From contig NZ_JARXVH010000026.1 of the NCBI RefSeq assembly GCF_029892565.1, positions 35,925-99,924 of the forward strand: DNA of 64,000 nucleotides. Direction: 5' to 3'. Source of the stretch: Streptomyces pseudovenezuelae. GTDB taxonomy: Bacteria; Actinomycetota; Actinomycetes; Streptomycetales; Streptomycetaceae. A model generated the notes under the pieces. It saw only the letters and a program-made list of their open reading frames with translations, was not told the DNA's origin and did not search any database. Each line of letters begins with the position of its first letter. Position 1 is the stretch's first letter. This document shows, in pieces, positions 18,036-26,786 of this stretch. A program made the translations under genes and the position numbers.

Positions 18036-18960
18036 GGGCTACGCGGCTTGGGCCAGGGTGGTTGATGTTGTGTCGAGTGCGGTCTCGTAGGCGATGGGAC
18101 TGCGTTGTCCGAGGCTGGAGTGACGGCGTCGGGTGTTGTAGCGGTTGAGCCGGCGGAACGCGTCGAGGCGGGCCTCGCGTTCGCTGGACCAGGTCTTGCG
18201 GCCCCGGAACGTCTCGCGTTTGAACGTCGCGTTGAAGGACTCGGCAAGTGCGTTGTCCGCGCTGGAGCCGATCGCGCTCATGGACTGGCGGACGCCGGCC
18301 AGGCGGCAGGCATCGGCGAAGGCCCGACTGGTGTACTGGGCGAGTTCAACTGGTCGGTGTGCAGGACCGCCCCGGCGAGGCTGCCGCGGGTGCGTTCGGC
18401 GGCGGCCAGGGCGTCGGTGACGAGGGTGGTGCGCATGTGGTCCGCGATCGCCCAGTCGGCCAGGCGGCGTGAGGCGAGGACGGTGACGGTGGCCAGATAC
18501 AGGAACGTCCCGCCGTCCAGCGGGAGATAAGTGATGTCCCCGACGCACTTCGTGTTCGGCTCGCTTGCCGTGAAGTCGCGGCCGATCAGGTCCGGGGCCT
18601 TCGCCGCGGCCGGATCCGCAACAGTGGTGCGGTGCCTGCGACGCAGCCGCACGCCTGCCAGGGCGATGCTGCGCATCACCCGCGCGATCCGCTTGTGGTT
18701 GATTCGCTCGCCGTCGTGGCGGAGTTCGGCGGTGATCCGGGGGACGCCGTAGGTGTCGTCCGACTCGTGGTGCATGGCCTGTATCCGGGCGGCGAGGCGG
18801 GCGTCGGCCGCTTGCCGGGTGGCCCGGTCCGCGGCCGTCCGACGCCAGTAATAAAAGCTGGAGCGGGCGACTGCGCGACAAGCCTCCGACGGGCAGATGG
18901 TCCCCAACGAGCAGGGCCATCCGTACAGGTGGCTCGTCCTGCACAGTTCCCCCCACCCCT
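18036..18960 (-). pseudogene. IS3-family transposase (OrfB) remnant
   Basis: The minus strand reads a retroviral-integrase-type transposase in two frames. First frame: HHESDDTYGVPRITAELR, INHKRIARVMR and CVGDITYLPLDGGTFLYLATV (first Asp), then VLHTD (second Asp). Near 18345 the reading frame shifts by one base, and the second frame carries TSRAFADACRLAGV, DNALAESFNATFKRE (catalytic Glu) and the end YNTRRRHSSLGQRSP. OrfA is absent. The insertion end abuts the stop of the neighbouring MBL gene. Confidence 0.8.
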
Positions 18961-18972
18961 GGATGTTGCAAC

Positions 18973-19821
18973 TCACCCTTGGAGCTGCTGATACGCCCTC
19001 GGAATGGCGTGGGTCAGGGCCTCCGGCGAGAACGGCCACTCGCCTGCCGTCAGGGCCTCCTCCGACGAGACGCCCGCCGCTTCCAACGCTCTGCATTGCT
19101 CCGCGACAGCGCGAATCGCCTCCGCCTGGGTCCGCACGAACTCCGCGCCCACCGTTTCGCCGTGCCCCGGCACGTACCGTGCGTCCGGTCCGGCGAGGGC
19201 CAGCGCGGCGTCGAGCGTAGGGGCCCAGTCGAGGGGGAAGGAGTCCGGGCCCAAGGCCGGCGGCGCCGACTGCTCGACCAGGTCGCCGAGTACCAGCACG
19301 ACCGCGTCGGGGATGTGCAGGACCAGGTCGCCGTCGGTGTGGCCGCGGCCGAGGTGCCGCAGCGCGACCACCCGGCCGTCGCCGAGGTCGAGGTCGTGGG
19401 CGCCGTCGACCTCGTGGTCGGGGGCGTACTCCTCCAGCTCGGCCATCTTCGCCGCCCACTCGGGGCTGCGGCCGGTCATCCACTCCTTGAACTCGGCCGC
19501 CTCCGGATTCGTTGCTGCGCCGCGCATCATCGCGGCCATCGGCGCGCTGCCCCACACCTCCGCCGGAGGCACTTGCCGGGGGGAGACGAACTCCGCGTTG
19601 CCCCAGACGTGGTCCCAGTGGATGTGGGTGTTGACCACCCACCGCACCGGTTCCGCGGACAGCTCGCGCAGGTGGTCGCGTAGCTCCCGCGCCTCGGCGA
19701 GGCTGCAGCGGGGGTCGGCGACCAGCAGGCCGTCCGAGCCGACGACGACGGAGACGTTCACGTCGCAGGGGTCGTACCGCCGCTGGTAGACCCTGTCGCC
19801 GACCTCGATCCAGCTTGCCAT
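18973..19821 (-). CDS. Metallo-beta-lactamase-fold hydrolase
   Basis: 282 residues, cytosolic. Metal ligands: THIHWDH (HxHxDH, about residue 65), GRGHTDGDLVLH, VLGDLVEQ and PGHGE. Extra helices between strands (MRGAATNPEAAEFKEWM) are as in glyoxalase-II/SoxH-like proteins. The coding frame stays open to 19995, but homology-like sequence starts at MASWIEVGDRVYQRRYD, ATG 19821. An IS3 remnant lies right behind the stop. Substrate unknown. Confidence 0.82.
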   Translation of the reverse strand: MASWIEVGDRVYQRRYDPCDVNVSVVVGSDGLLVADPRCSLAEARELRDHLRELSAEPVRWVVNTHIHWDHVWGNAEFVSPRQVPPAEVWGSAPMAAMMRGAATNPEAAEFKEWMTGRSPEWAAKMAELEEYAPDHEVDGAHDLDLGDGRVVALRHLGRGHTDGDLVLHIPDAVVLVLGDLVEQSAPPALGPDSFPLDWAPTLDAALALAGPDARYVPGHGETVGAEFVRTQAEAIRAVAEQCRALEAAGVSSEEALTAGEWPFSPEALTHAIPRAYQQLQG

Positions 19822-20224
19822 CGCCCGCCCCGCCTCCGCCCGAAGTGCCGCCAGCTCCTCACGGCGAGAGGGAAGCGCTTCGGCGCAACTGTAGCGAGCA
19901 CCAGCTCCGCCGCGATCGCCGCGCCCACGTAGACGTGGTCCACGGCCGAGGCGAGAGCACGATCCGCTCCTCGAAGCGGGGCAGCGGCAACTCAACTAGA
20001 AGGTCCCGCAGCAGACCCGCGTCACCCACTTTGAGCAGACAGTCATCGGCACCACCCAGTCGTCGATTCCTTGATCTCCTCGCAGAGTCAGGATCACGAC
20101 CGGGCCGCCCTCATGTCCGCCCATCACGGCAACAAGTGAATGCTGTTCGAGCCAGACGTTACGAGCTCTTGGTGCCTGTTTCTGATCCCGGGTTTTGAGT
20201 AGCTTTGGGGCCTAGGCTGGCTGG
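19822..20224. other. Gap with traces of a decayed minus-strand gene
   Basis: The minus strand shows two out-of-phase pieces with coding-like composition, LRDLLVELPLPRFEERIVL and DHVYVGAAIAAELVLATVAP, joined by a frameshift near 19945. They may belong to one lost gene; no family was recognised. No plus-strand gene. Confidence 0.3.
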
Positions 20225-20536
20225 GTGTCCGAGGGCGCCGGGCAAGCCGGAGAGCGGGTGTGCGCAGGCTGCGGTGAGCGGCTTAGGCTGGAAGCACGGC
20301 CCGCGGCCGTGTACTGCTCGGCGGCATGTCGTTCCAGGCAGTGGCGCCGGGACCGCCGGCTGCGCAAGCGTGTGACTGCGGAGCTGAGCGGCGTCGGCCA
20401 GGCCAAGTGCCCCGAATGCGGGACCACTTGGGTGGCCGGGGTGGAGCGGCGTTCGAACGCCGTCTACTGCTCGCGGCGGTGCGTCACGAGGGCCTGGCGG
20501 GCTCGGAAGGAAACGTTCGGCGAACGGTCACAGTGA
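20225..20536 (+). CDS. Small double zinc-ribbon protein
   Basis: 103 residues, GTG start. Two tandem Cys4 modules: CAGC-x13-YCSAAC (about residues 14-35) and CPEC-x14-YCSRRC (about 64-86), each followed by a basic stretch (RSRQWRRDRRLRKR; VTRAWRARKE). The repeated knuckle-basic-helix layout suggests nucleic-acid binding. No enzymatic motif. Stand-alone gene with no operon partner. Confidence 0.6.
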   Translation: MSEGAGQAGERVCAGCGERLRLEARPAAVYCSAACRSRQWRRDRRLRKRVTAELSGVGQAKCPECGTTWVAGVERRSNAVYCSRRCVTRAWRARKETFGERSQ

Positions 20537-20702
20537 CCGCATCGCGAACGCATCTGAACTACAACTTCGGTCAGGTTCCGGTCACTTGTGGTCGTTCGTT
20601 GTGATCATAGGACTTATGGTCTGACTCTCGGTCCCAGAAGCAGGCCGGGTCTTGTCACGGCCGCGGGGCCGTGCCCCGGCCCTGCGGTGGGTGGTGGATG
20701 CC

Positions 20703-20930
20703 ATGCCCGAAGAGATCGAGGTCGCCGACAAGGTCGGCAGTGTCAGCGTGAACCGTTATGCGGAAATTGTCGCTGAACTGCGGAAACTGGTTGAGACGGC
20801 CAGCCGCATCCAGTTCACGATCGGCGATTACGCGCTTGATCTCTCTACCGACCGCAGGAGCTCGGATACCGGCTCTGAACTGCGACGATTTATAGACTAC
20901 ATGTCCGTGACGGCGAGTTCTGGTCGCTGA
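20703..20930 (+). CDS. Short helical protein, N-terminal part of a phage-like regulator family
   Basis: 75 residues from ATG 20703. The segment VAELRKLVETASRIQFTIGDYALDL resembles the first helix block of actinobacterial phage- or plasmid-associated proteins that read QF-T-GD-AL-I before an HTH. The homologous stretch GCQFALGDAALEIS occurs in another remnant at 24243-24450. Here the HTH part is missing, so this is probably a truncated gene. Confidence 0.4.
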   Translation: MPEEIEVADKVGSVSVNRYAEIVAELRKLVETASRIQFTIGDYALDLSTDRRSSDTGSELRRFIDYMSVTASSGR

Positions 20931-21056
20931 CGTCGCTCGTCCGGGTGGTCTCATGGGGCGGCCCGTCCACCGGGGAGGGGACGGGCCGTAAGTGAGGATG
21001 AAGTGCGCCTTGCAAGCGACGGGATGCGCATCTGCTGCGTAACGTCGTTGCGTTCG

Positions 21057-21530
21057 TCAGCTTTCTACTTCGTTGACCGGAGCGCCGCGTGCCGTGCGTC
21101 GCTGGGCGATCCATCCCTGGATCTCACTCTCCCCAGCCTCCTCGATGCGGGTCTGGAGATCCGTTCGCGCCGCCTGATCTCGTTGGTCCTCGGGGAGTAG
21201 ACGGTATCGATTGATGGCGCGTGAGAGGACTACCCATCCGTTGGCAGCGAGCTCCCAGCGTTCGGAAGGCTTGAATACCTGCCTGAACCCGTTGGTGAAC
21301 AACGTGAGGCTGGCCGCGAGCGTTGTGATCAGCGGAGTAGCCCCCAACCCGGCAGCCATGACCGTCGCCGATGCGGAAAGCAGCGCGGTCACCTCGATGA
21401 TGTAGTGCCAACGACGGGCAACGTTGCGTGTCTGCTCGTAGAAGGCCAGGTCATGCAGAGCCAGAGCCAGCAGAGGATCCGGTTCGTTGGTCCACGCGTG
21501 TGGGTCTGCAGATTGAGGGCGAAGTGACAT
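21057..21530 (-). CDS. SLATT/DUF4231-type two-helix membrane protein
   Basis: 157 residues. After an Asp-rich start comes a helix AFYEQTRNVARRWHYIIEV, then two hydrophobic helices (ALLSASATVMAAGL, LITTLAASLTLFTNGFRQVF), then a long amphipathic helix ERWELAANGWVVLSRAINRYRLL. This arrangement is that of DUF4231/SLATT proteins, which are predicted pore-forming effectors in nucleotide-signal defence systems. No cyclase or sensor gene is adjacent, so a defence role is only possible. It lies beside a decayed Tn554-type module. Confidence 0.6.
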   Translation of the reverse strand: MSLRPQSADPHAWTNEPDPLLALALHDLAFYEQTRNVARRWHYIIEVTALLSASATVMAAGLGATPLITTLAASLTLFTNGFRQVFKPSERWELAANGWVVLSRAINRYRLLPEDQRDQAARTDLQTRIEEAGESEIQGWIAQRRTARGAPVNEVES

Positions 21531-21622
21531 AGAGCAATCGTGACCTTGCCAGAGTTATTGCCGGAAGCCCTTGTCTCCGTACCAGCGAATTCCGTTGGCG
21601 GCTATGAGATGGTCAAGGACAG

Positions 21623-22207
21623 TCACGTCATTGTTCCCGGCTCGGCGATGTGGGCTTCGAGGTCGGCGATGCGCCGGTCTTGGAAGCGGAGGTTGGAGCG
21701 GGCGGCCTTGAGTCGTTCGTCAAGGGTGCGGTTGTCGGTGGTGAGTTGGCGGACTCGCTGCTTGAGTGTGGTGTTCTCGGTGGTGATCCGCTGGACGGTC
21801 TCCTCGGTCCACGCGGTTTCCAAGTCGCGGATCTCACCGAAGAGTTCCCCGATGCGGGTGCGCTGGGTGGCGATCTCTGTGTGTGCTGCCTTGAGTGCAT
21901 CCTCGGCGTTCAGCGCGCGTTCGCGCCAGGTCGCCTCGCGTTCGTCGTCCTGGTCGGCGAGGGTCCGTGACCGGTGTTCGCCGGCTTGGGCCATCGCCGC
22001 GGAGATCGCGGTTCTGGCCTCGGGGTTGTCGTAGAGGAAGGTGCGGGAGACGTCCGCGCTGCGAGCGATGGCGGCCACGCTGATCTGGGCCTTTTCGCGG
22101 CGGAGCCGGGCGAGGGCGTCGTGGACGCGTTGAACGGCGATGTCCGTCCTGCGACGGCGAGCTGCCAGGGCTGCGGCTGTGCGGGGTTCGGGGACGACGG
22201 TGTTCAT
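21623..22207 (-). CDS. TnpC-like protein (DUF6262)
   Basis: 194 residues from ATG 22207. N-terminal HTH-like part (RVHDALARLRREKAQISVAAIARSADVSRTFLYDNPE), then a long coiled coil with heptads (LNAEDALKAAHTEIATQRTRIGEL...TLKQRVRQLTTDNRTLDERLKAARSNLRFQDRRIADLE). This is the DUF6262 family, which accompanies two tyrosine recombinases in Tn554-type elements and corresponds to TnpC, a helper for transposition orientation. Its recombinase partner upstream is broken. Confidence 0.78.
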   Translation of the reverse strand: MNTVVPEPRTAAALAARRRRTDIAVQRVHDALARLRREKAQISVAAIARSADVSRTFLYDNPEARTAISAAMAQAGEHRSRTLADQDDEREATWRERALNAEDALKAAHTEIATQRTRIGELFGEIRDLETAWTEETVQRITTENTTLKQRVRQLTTDNRTLDERLKAARSNLRFQDRRIADLEAHIAEPGTMT

Positions 22208-23215
22208 GCGCACGCTTCCTCGTCGTTGGTCGTGGCGTGTTCGCCGTACTCGCCTTCGCCGTACTCGCCTTCGCCGTACTCGGCAGCGGCTGCGAGGTCG
22301 GCAGCGCGGAAGGCCGTGGACCACATGCGGTGGAAGTAGTCCTGGGGTCTGCGCAGGTCCAGGGCGAGAGCATCCTGCAGGAGGCCGAGGCCGGCCAGGG
22401 CCTTCTCCAGACCGTCGATGGCGCGTGCGGTGGGTTCGAAGACCTGGTGCAGGTAGTCGGCGGTGGCATCGTCTGGAGCGCGCTCGGCCAGCGTCTGCCA
22501 TTGCTCGCGCTTGCGGAGCCAGTAGAGCAGGTCGGCGCCGGACATGACGAACTTGTCGCAGCTGTGGCAGTTCAGGTTCCAGGGGCAGGCGCCGCCGTCG
22601 ACCACCGGCTGGAAGGTGCAGAATCCGCCCTCGGCCGGGGTGCTGCGACGTGTGAGGTCCAGGCCAGGGCTTCGGCCTGGCGCCGGTCGAGCGGGGTGGT
22701 GCCGTTGGAGAGCACCGTGCCGGGACTGGCCGCGCCCGGTCCGTGACCCAGACGTGTTGCAGTACGTCCTCGATCTCGGAGACGGCGACCTTCGCGTAGT
22801 GCTCGGCCATCCGGACCGAGAGGTGCCCGAGGTAGCGCTTGATGTGGTGCAGTCCTGCGCCGCTGGCCAGCAGTCTGGTCGCCAGAGTATGGCGAGCCTG
22901 ATGGGTGACGCACGAGCCCAGGTCGAGATCGACGACCCAGTCGTGGAACGCGGCACCGTACCAGGCGTAGCTGACCGACGTCTCGAAGCCAGGGTTGCGC
23001 TTCGGCGCGGGGGACAAGGCCATCCGGGCCCGCTCTTGCGGGGTGGCCGGTCGGCCGAACTTGCCCTCGAAGCGGGCCAGGGTCTTGTGCCGGCGTTCCT
23101 GGATCCGTTGGAAGGTGTACTCGGGGATGCGGATGGCCTGGTCGTAGTTGCCGACCTTGGTCTGGTCGTGCCAGAGCATGGGCAGTTGAGCGTAGCGGCC
23201 GAAAGGCCGGTGGAT
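22204..23215 (-). pseudogene. Tyrosine recombinase (TnpB-like), N-truncated and frameshifted
   Basis: Pieces in three frames: WHDQTKVGNYDQAIRIP, LARFEGKFGRPATPQERARMALSPAPKRNPGFE, DLGSCVTHQARHTLATRLLASGAGLHHIKRYLGHLSVRMAEHYAKV (catalytic R, H, H and Tyr), then TVLSNGTTPLDRRQAEALAW in a second frame. In a third come EGGFCTFQPVV and CPWNLNCHSCDKFVMSGADLLYW, the Cys-rich tail typical of Tn554-type TnpB. Two frameshifts lie between about 22640 and 22760. The N-terminus is cut where IS5-type sequence starts. The C-terminal GEYGE repeats come from a 15-base triplication (22238-22285). Stop overlaps the DUF6262 start. Confidence 0.78.
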
Positions 23216-23296
23216 CAAACACCTCAACACCCAGCTCAACTCGGTCGAGTCCACGCTCGATGTGATCGCCGACTTCACCGACGCCTGACCGGTGGA

Positions 23297-23318
23297 ACCG
23301 GCCGCGAAAACGGCCGGT
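23297..23318 (+). terminator. Hairpin upstream of the IS5-type transposase
   Basis: ACCGGCCG and its complement around CGAAAA, directly after a short plus-strand tail that reads HLNTQLNSVESTLDVIADFTDA-stop (about 23210-23289). The tail is probably the end of a lost gene and the hairpin its terminator. Confidence 0.45.
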
Positions 23319-23344
23319 CCCGCCCCGTTCTGAGGGAGGAACAG

Positions 23345-24199
23345 TTGCCGCGTCGCCGCTGCTACCCCTCGGACACCTGGGACGACGAATGGGCCCTGAT
23401 CGAAGTGCTGCTGCCGGTGCCGGCCTGCGAGACCAAGGCCGGCGGCCGACCGGAGAAACACCCGCGCCGCGAGATCGTGGACGCGATTCGGTACGTCGTC
23501 GACACCGGCTGCAAGTGGCGGGCCCTGCCCAACGACTTCCCACCCTGGCGCACGTGTTATGGGTTCATGGCCCGCTGGGCCGCGGCCGGCGTCATCGGAC
23601 AGATCCGCGACCAGCTCCGCAAGCGCATCCGCCGCGAGATGGGCCGGGCGCCTGGGGCAGTGGCCACCGTCATCGACTCGCAGTCGGTGAAGGCCGCCGA
23701 CACCGTCGGGAAGGACTCGCGCGGCTACGACGCCGGCAAGAAAATCAACGGCCGCAAGCGGCACCTGGTCGTGGACACCAAGGGCCTGCCGCTGTTCGTC
23801 ATGGTCACCCCGGCCGACATGACCGACCGCAACGCGGCGAAGGAATTGCTGTTCCGGCTGCGGCTGATGCACCCCGAAATCACCATCGTCTGAGCCGACT
23901 CCGCCTATGTCGGACAGCTCGTGACCTGGGCGAAGACCTACCTGAACCTGACGATCAAAACCGTCAGCCGCCCGAAGAACACCCCCGGGTTCGTCGTCCT
24001 GCCCCGGCGCTGGGTCGTCGAACGCTCCCACGCCTGGGTCATGCACGCCCGCCGCCACGCACGCGACTACGAACGGCTCATCCAGCACTCCGAATCTCTG
24101 ATCACCTGGGCCGCGATCACCCTTATGACCAGACGAATCACCCGCCGGAGCTCCCGCAGAAGCGGACAGCCGACCTCCCGCGAAGCGCAACAGGACTGA
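23345..24199 (+). pseudogene. IS5-family transposase with in-frame TGA
   Basis: From TTG 23345 (GGGAGG upstream): CYPSDTWDDEWALIEVLLP, GGRPEKHPRREIVDAIRYVVDTGCKWRALPNDFPPW, IDSQSVKAAD (first Asp), GRKRHLVVDTKGLPL. The frame then stops at TGA 23891-23893 and continues in phase with ADSAYVGQLVTW (second Asp), RRWVVERSHAWVMHARRHARDYE (Glu) to 24199. Relatives have Trp at the stop position (TIVWADSAY), so one G-to-A change ended the frame. Otherwise full length (about 284 codons). It disrupts the region between the recombinase remnant and a small truncated gene. Confidence 0.8.
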
Positions 24200-24242
24200 T
24201 CGTCTTGTCGTTGGCGGTCACCACCGTCACTGGGAGACCCTG

Positions 24243-24450
24243 AGATCTCCAGAGCAGCGTCGCCCAACGCGAACTGGCAACCCGTCATCACCTTGATCAG
24301 CTGAAAGGACTGATCCACCAGGACGTCGAAGCGGTCACGCAGCACACTCTCGATCGTCTGGGCCACGGCACTCACCCCCGGACGGGCCCCGGTCGATGCC
24401 TCACCGACCGGGGAAGCTCCGGCCCGCACAGACAGCAGAGTCCGACGCAC
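24243..24450 (-). pseudogene. Truncated phage-like regulator (N-terminus only)
   Basis: Minus-strand start at 24450. Coding part: GVSAVAQTIESVLRDRFDVLVDQSFQLIKVMTGCQFALGDAALEIS, after which it runs into IS-flanking sequence near 24240. Same family as the 20703-20930 protein (QF-x-GD-x-AL). The HTH portion is lost. The next 150 bases to 24602 show nothing recognised. Confidence 0.5.
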
Positions 24451-24602
24451 CCACCATGGTCACCAGAGCTGACCGAAAGACCCCCCAGTACGCACCAGAA
24501 CCGCCCCAACCAGACCCGGACCCGCCCCCACCTGCCCTTCTGGCGAACGAACTTGCTCACCAGTCACAGAGGGTCACCGATCAAGGGATATGACACAGCT
24601 TC

Positions 24603-25058
24603 TTACAGGCCTGCATGCGGGGGCTTCGGTGTCCGGTTGCGCTGAAGCTGCCATGCCTCGGGTGTGACTGGCGTGTAGATGTTGACAAGGGATCCGTCGG
24701 GGTCGCGGACAAGAGCCGACAGATTACCCCACGGCATCATGGTCGGAGGCTGAACGACATCAAGATCGTCACCGAAATCGGTCGCAAGCCTCTCGTATAC
24801 GGCGTTGGTGTCGTCGACGAGGAACTCGACGATCGCACTGTTGTTTGCACCCCCACGGGGCGTGTTGGTGGTGATGAAAGCGACGCGGGCGAAGCCGCTG
24901 ACAGCGACGGTGGCTGAGGGGGTCACCAGTTCGACGAAATCCCCGGTGAGGTATTGCGGGGTCGCACCGGTGAGGGCCTTGTAGAAGCGGACGAGCCGCG
25001 GAATGTCATCGGTGATGAGACGGACGGAGGCGAGCTGCACTGCGGCTGAGGCGGTCAT
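24603..25058 (-). CDS. VOC-family protein (glyoxalase/dioxygenase fold)
   Basis: 151 residues. One VOC module: VRLITDDIPRLVRFYKALTGATPQYL, FVELVTPSATVAVSG, then AIVEFLVDDTNAVYERLATDFG, PTMMPWGNLSALVRDPDGSLVNIYTP. The final DPDG-x-L-V-N-I is the family hallmark. Such proteins detoxify or sequester small electrophiles or drugs. Divergent from a WYL regulator, which probably controls it from the 61-base gap. Confidence 0.85.
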   Translation of the reverse strand: MTASAAVQLASVRLITDDIPRLVRFYKALTGATPQYLTGDFVELVTPSATVAVSGFARVAFITTNTPRGGANNSAIVEFLVDDTNAVYERLATDFGDDLDVVQPPTMMPWGNLSALVRDPDGSLVNIYTPVTPEAWQLQRNRTPKPPHAGL

Positions 25059-25119
25059 GTGGTCATCGTAGAATTAATACAGGTCATATTCCGCCCGGAA
25101 ATGCCGCACCATCGCAGGT

Positions 25120-26136
25120 ATGACCCGACCAACCGCACGCGTTCTCGCCTTGCTGGAGTTGTTGCAGGCGGGAGGAACCCGCACCGTTGTCGACCTCGCC
25201 GAGCGCCTCGGAGTCGATCAGCGCACCGTGCGTCGCTATGTCGAGCAGCTACGCGAGATGGACATTCCAGTGGACGGGGTTCGCGGTCGTTACGGCGGCT
25301 ACCGTCTGGCCCGTCACTACCGCATGCCGCCGCTGATGCTGAACGACGAGGAAGGCCTTGCCGTGGTGTGGGCGTTGCTGGTCAACCAACATGCGCACAG
25401 TGGTCCGGTAACCCCGCTGGTGATGGAGACGGCCACTGCGAAGGTGCGCCGAGTGCTGCCTGCCGCGCTCGCCCGCCGCATCGACGCGGTACTCCGGGCA
25501 GTGGACTTCACCGGTGAGCGACGCCCGGGCGCGGAAGACCACGACGACGCCGAAGCTCGTCCTGGTGCTGACGAAGGTGCTCAGACGCTGCTCGGTCTGG
25601 CTGAGGCAGCACGGGACCAGCGCCCGGTTGCGTTCGCCTACCGGACGCGTCAGGGGCATGCGGCTACGCGGCACGTACAACCGCACGGCATCGTGGCGTA
25701 CCGAAACCTGCTCTACCTCACCGGCTTCGACGCCGATCGCCAGGCGCAGCGTACCTACCGCCTGGACAGGATGGCCGATCTGCGGCTTCTGCCAGGCACC
25801 TTTGAAGCGCCCGCGAACATCGACCCAGTGGCCCAGGTGCTGGGACCACTGTCGGCGGCACCTTCGCGATACGACGTCTCCGTGCTCATCCGCGCTGATC
25901 CGGCCTATGTGCGGCGCTGGATTCCGGAAACGCTCGGGTCAGTTGCGCCGGCGTCTCCTCCCGATGCTGCGGACGGCCATGACTGGCTGCAGGTGTTTCT
26001 GCGGGCTGAACGCCTCGAGTGGGTCGCCGGCACACTCGCCATGCTGGACCGGCCCTTCATCATCCAACAGCCGGAAACCCTCAAGACGGTGGTTCTCGCA
26101 CTCGGACGCCGACTGGCTGAACGCTCCGCCCAGTAA
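25120..26136 (+). CDS. WYL-domain transcriptional regulator (YafY/PafC type)
   Basis: 338 residues. N-terminal HTH (TRPTARVLALLELLQAGGTRTVVDLAERLGVDQRTVRRYVEQLREMDIPVDGVRGRYGGYRL), middle helical linker, WYL domain about 160-230 (RPVAFAYRTRQGHAATRHVQPHGIVAYRNLLYLTGFD) and WCX-type C-terminus. WYL domains bind nucleotide or nucleic-acid ligands; non-PafBC members usually regulate a divergent neighbour, here the VOC gene. Confidence 0.9.
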   Translation: MTRPTARVLALLELLQAGGTRTVVDLAERLGVDQRTVRRYVEQLREMDIPVDGVRGRYGGYRLARHYRMPPLMLNDEEGLAVVWALLVNQHAHSGPVTPLVMETATAKVRRVLPAALARRIDAVLRAVDFTGERRPGAEDHDDAEARPGADEGAQTLLGLAEAARDQRPVAFAYRTRQGHAATRHVQPHGIVAYRNLLYLTGFDADRQAQRTYRLDRMADLRLLPGTFEAPANIDPVAQVLGPLSAAPSRYDVSVLIRADPAYVRRWIPETLGSVAPASPPDAADGHDWLQVFLRAERLEWVAGTLAMLDRPFIIQQPETLKTVVLALGRRLAERSAQ

Positions 26137-26345
26137 CGCGAAGTCACCGACGACGAGGAACGATTCGATGCCGCCCGCGGCCAGGACGACCTGATCGCGT
26201 GCGGCCTGCCCCAGACGCCGCCAGTGGTCGACGCCCAACGGCTCCAGGCGGTCGGTGGCCTTGGGCGCCTCGAGGGCATGCGCCCACCAACCGGCGTCAC
26301 CGGCCAGCCACGACGGCACCTCCAACCCCTTAGCAGGAGTTGGTG
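26137..26345 (-). pseudogene. Gene fragment of unknown family
   Basis: Minus-strand stretch with strong GC3 coding bias: GLEVPSWLAGDAGWWAHALEAP...LEPLGVDHWRRLGQAARDQVVLAAGGIESFLVVGDFALLGG. It has no start and the frame then runs into the WYL gene's antisense. Probably the remaining C-terminal piece of a lost gene. Confidence 0.35.
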
Positions 26346-26476
26346 CGCAAGGCGTAGGCCTCCCGCGGCGAGGCCGCCTCCGCGGTCCGGGCCGGGACGG
26401 TGGCCCTCCGCTCGAGCCGGCCGGCACTCCTGGGGGCCGCGGCGCGTGCAGCCGCGGCCCCGCTGCCCGTACGGTC

Positions 26477-26758
26477 AGCGCGGACACAGCCCTGCAGCTC
26501 ATCAGGGAGGCGCACGGTGGGGTGGGCACCGGCCCCAGGCCGTCCGCGGCCTTCCTGGGGACGCCCGGCATGGTGGCCCCAACCGCGGCGTACACCGCCG
26601 AGGCCCACATACCCTCTGCCGCCCAGCAGTTCGCAGCTATGGCCGAACAGACCGCAGGCCGCCTTGCCCGCGGCCGCGGGCGGAGAGCTGTCGCCGGCGC
26701 AGTGCGTGCTGTGAAAGGGCTGATCCGCTTCGCCTCAGTCTTGGTCACTAGCAGCTGA
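26477..26758 (+). pseudogene. Possible C-terminal gene fragment
   Basis: Plus-strand frame with coding-like GC3: SADTALQLIREAHGG, PSAAFLGTPGMVAPTAAYTAEAHIPSAAQQFAAMAEQTAGRLARGRG, ending FASVLVTSS-stop. No convincing start codon or ribosome site, and no family recognised. Confidence 0.3.
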
Positions 26759-26786
26759 AACGGCGCGTCTGCCCAGATCTGTGCTT

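Noticed and set aside
18340..18350. Programmed frameshift in the IS3 transposase
   Set aside because: IS3 programmed shifts occur between OrfA and OrfB at an A-rich slippery site; this break is inside the catalytic domain with no slippery sequence, so it is a mutation.
22238..22285. CRISPR-like short repeats
   Set aside because: Only three adjacent 15-base units coding GEYGE, without spacers; a coding tandem repeat.
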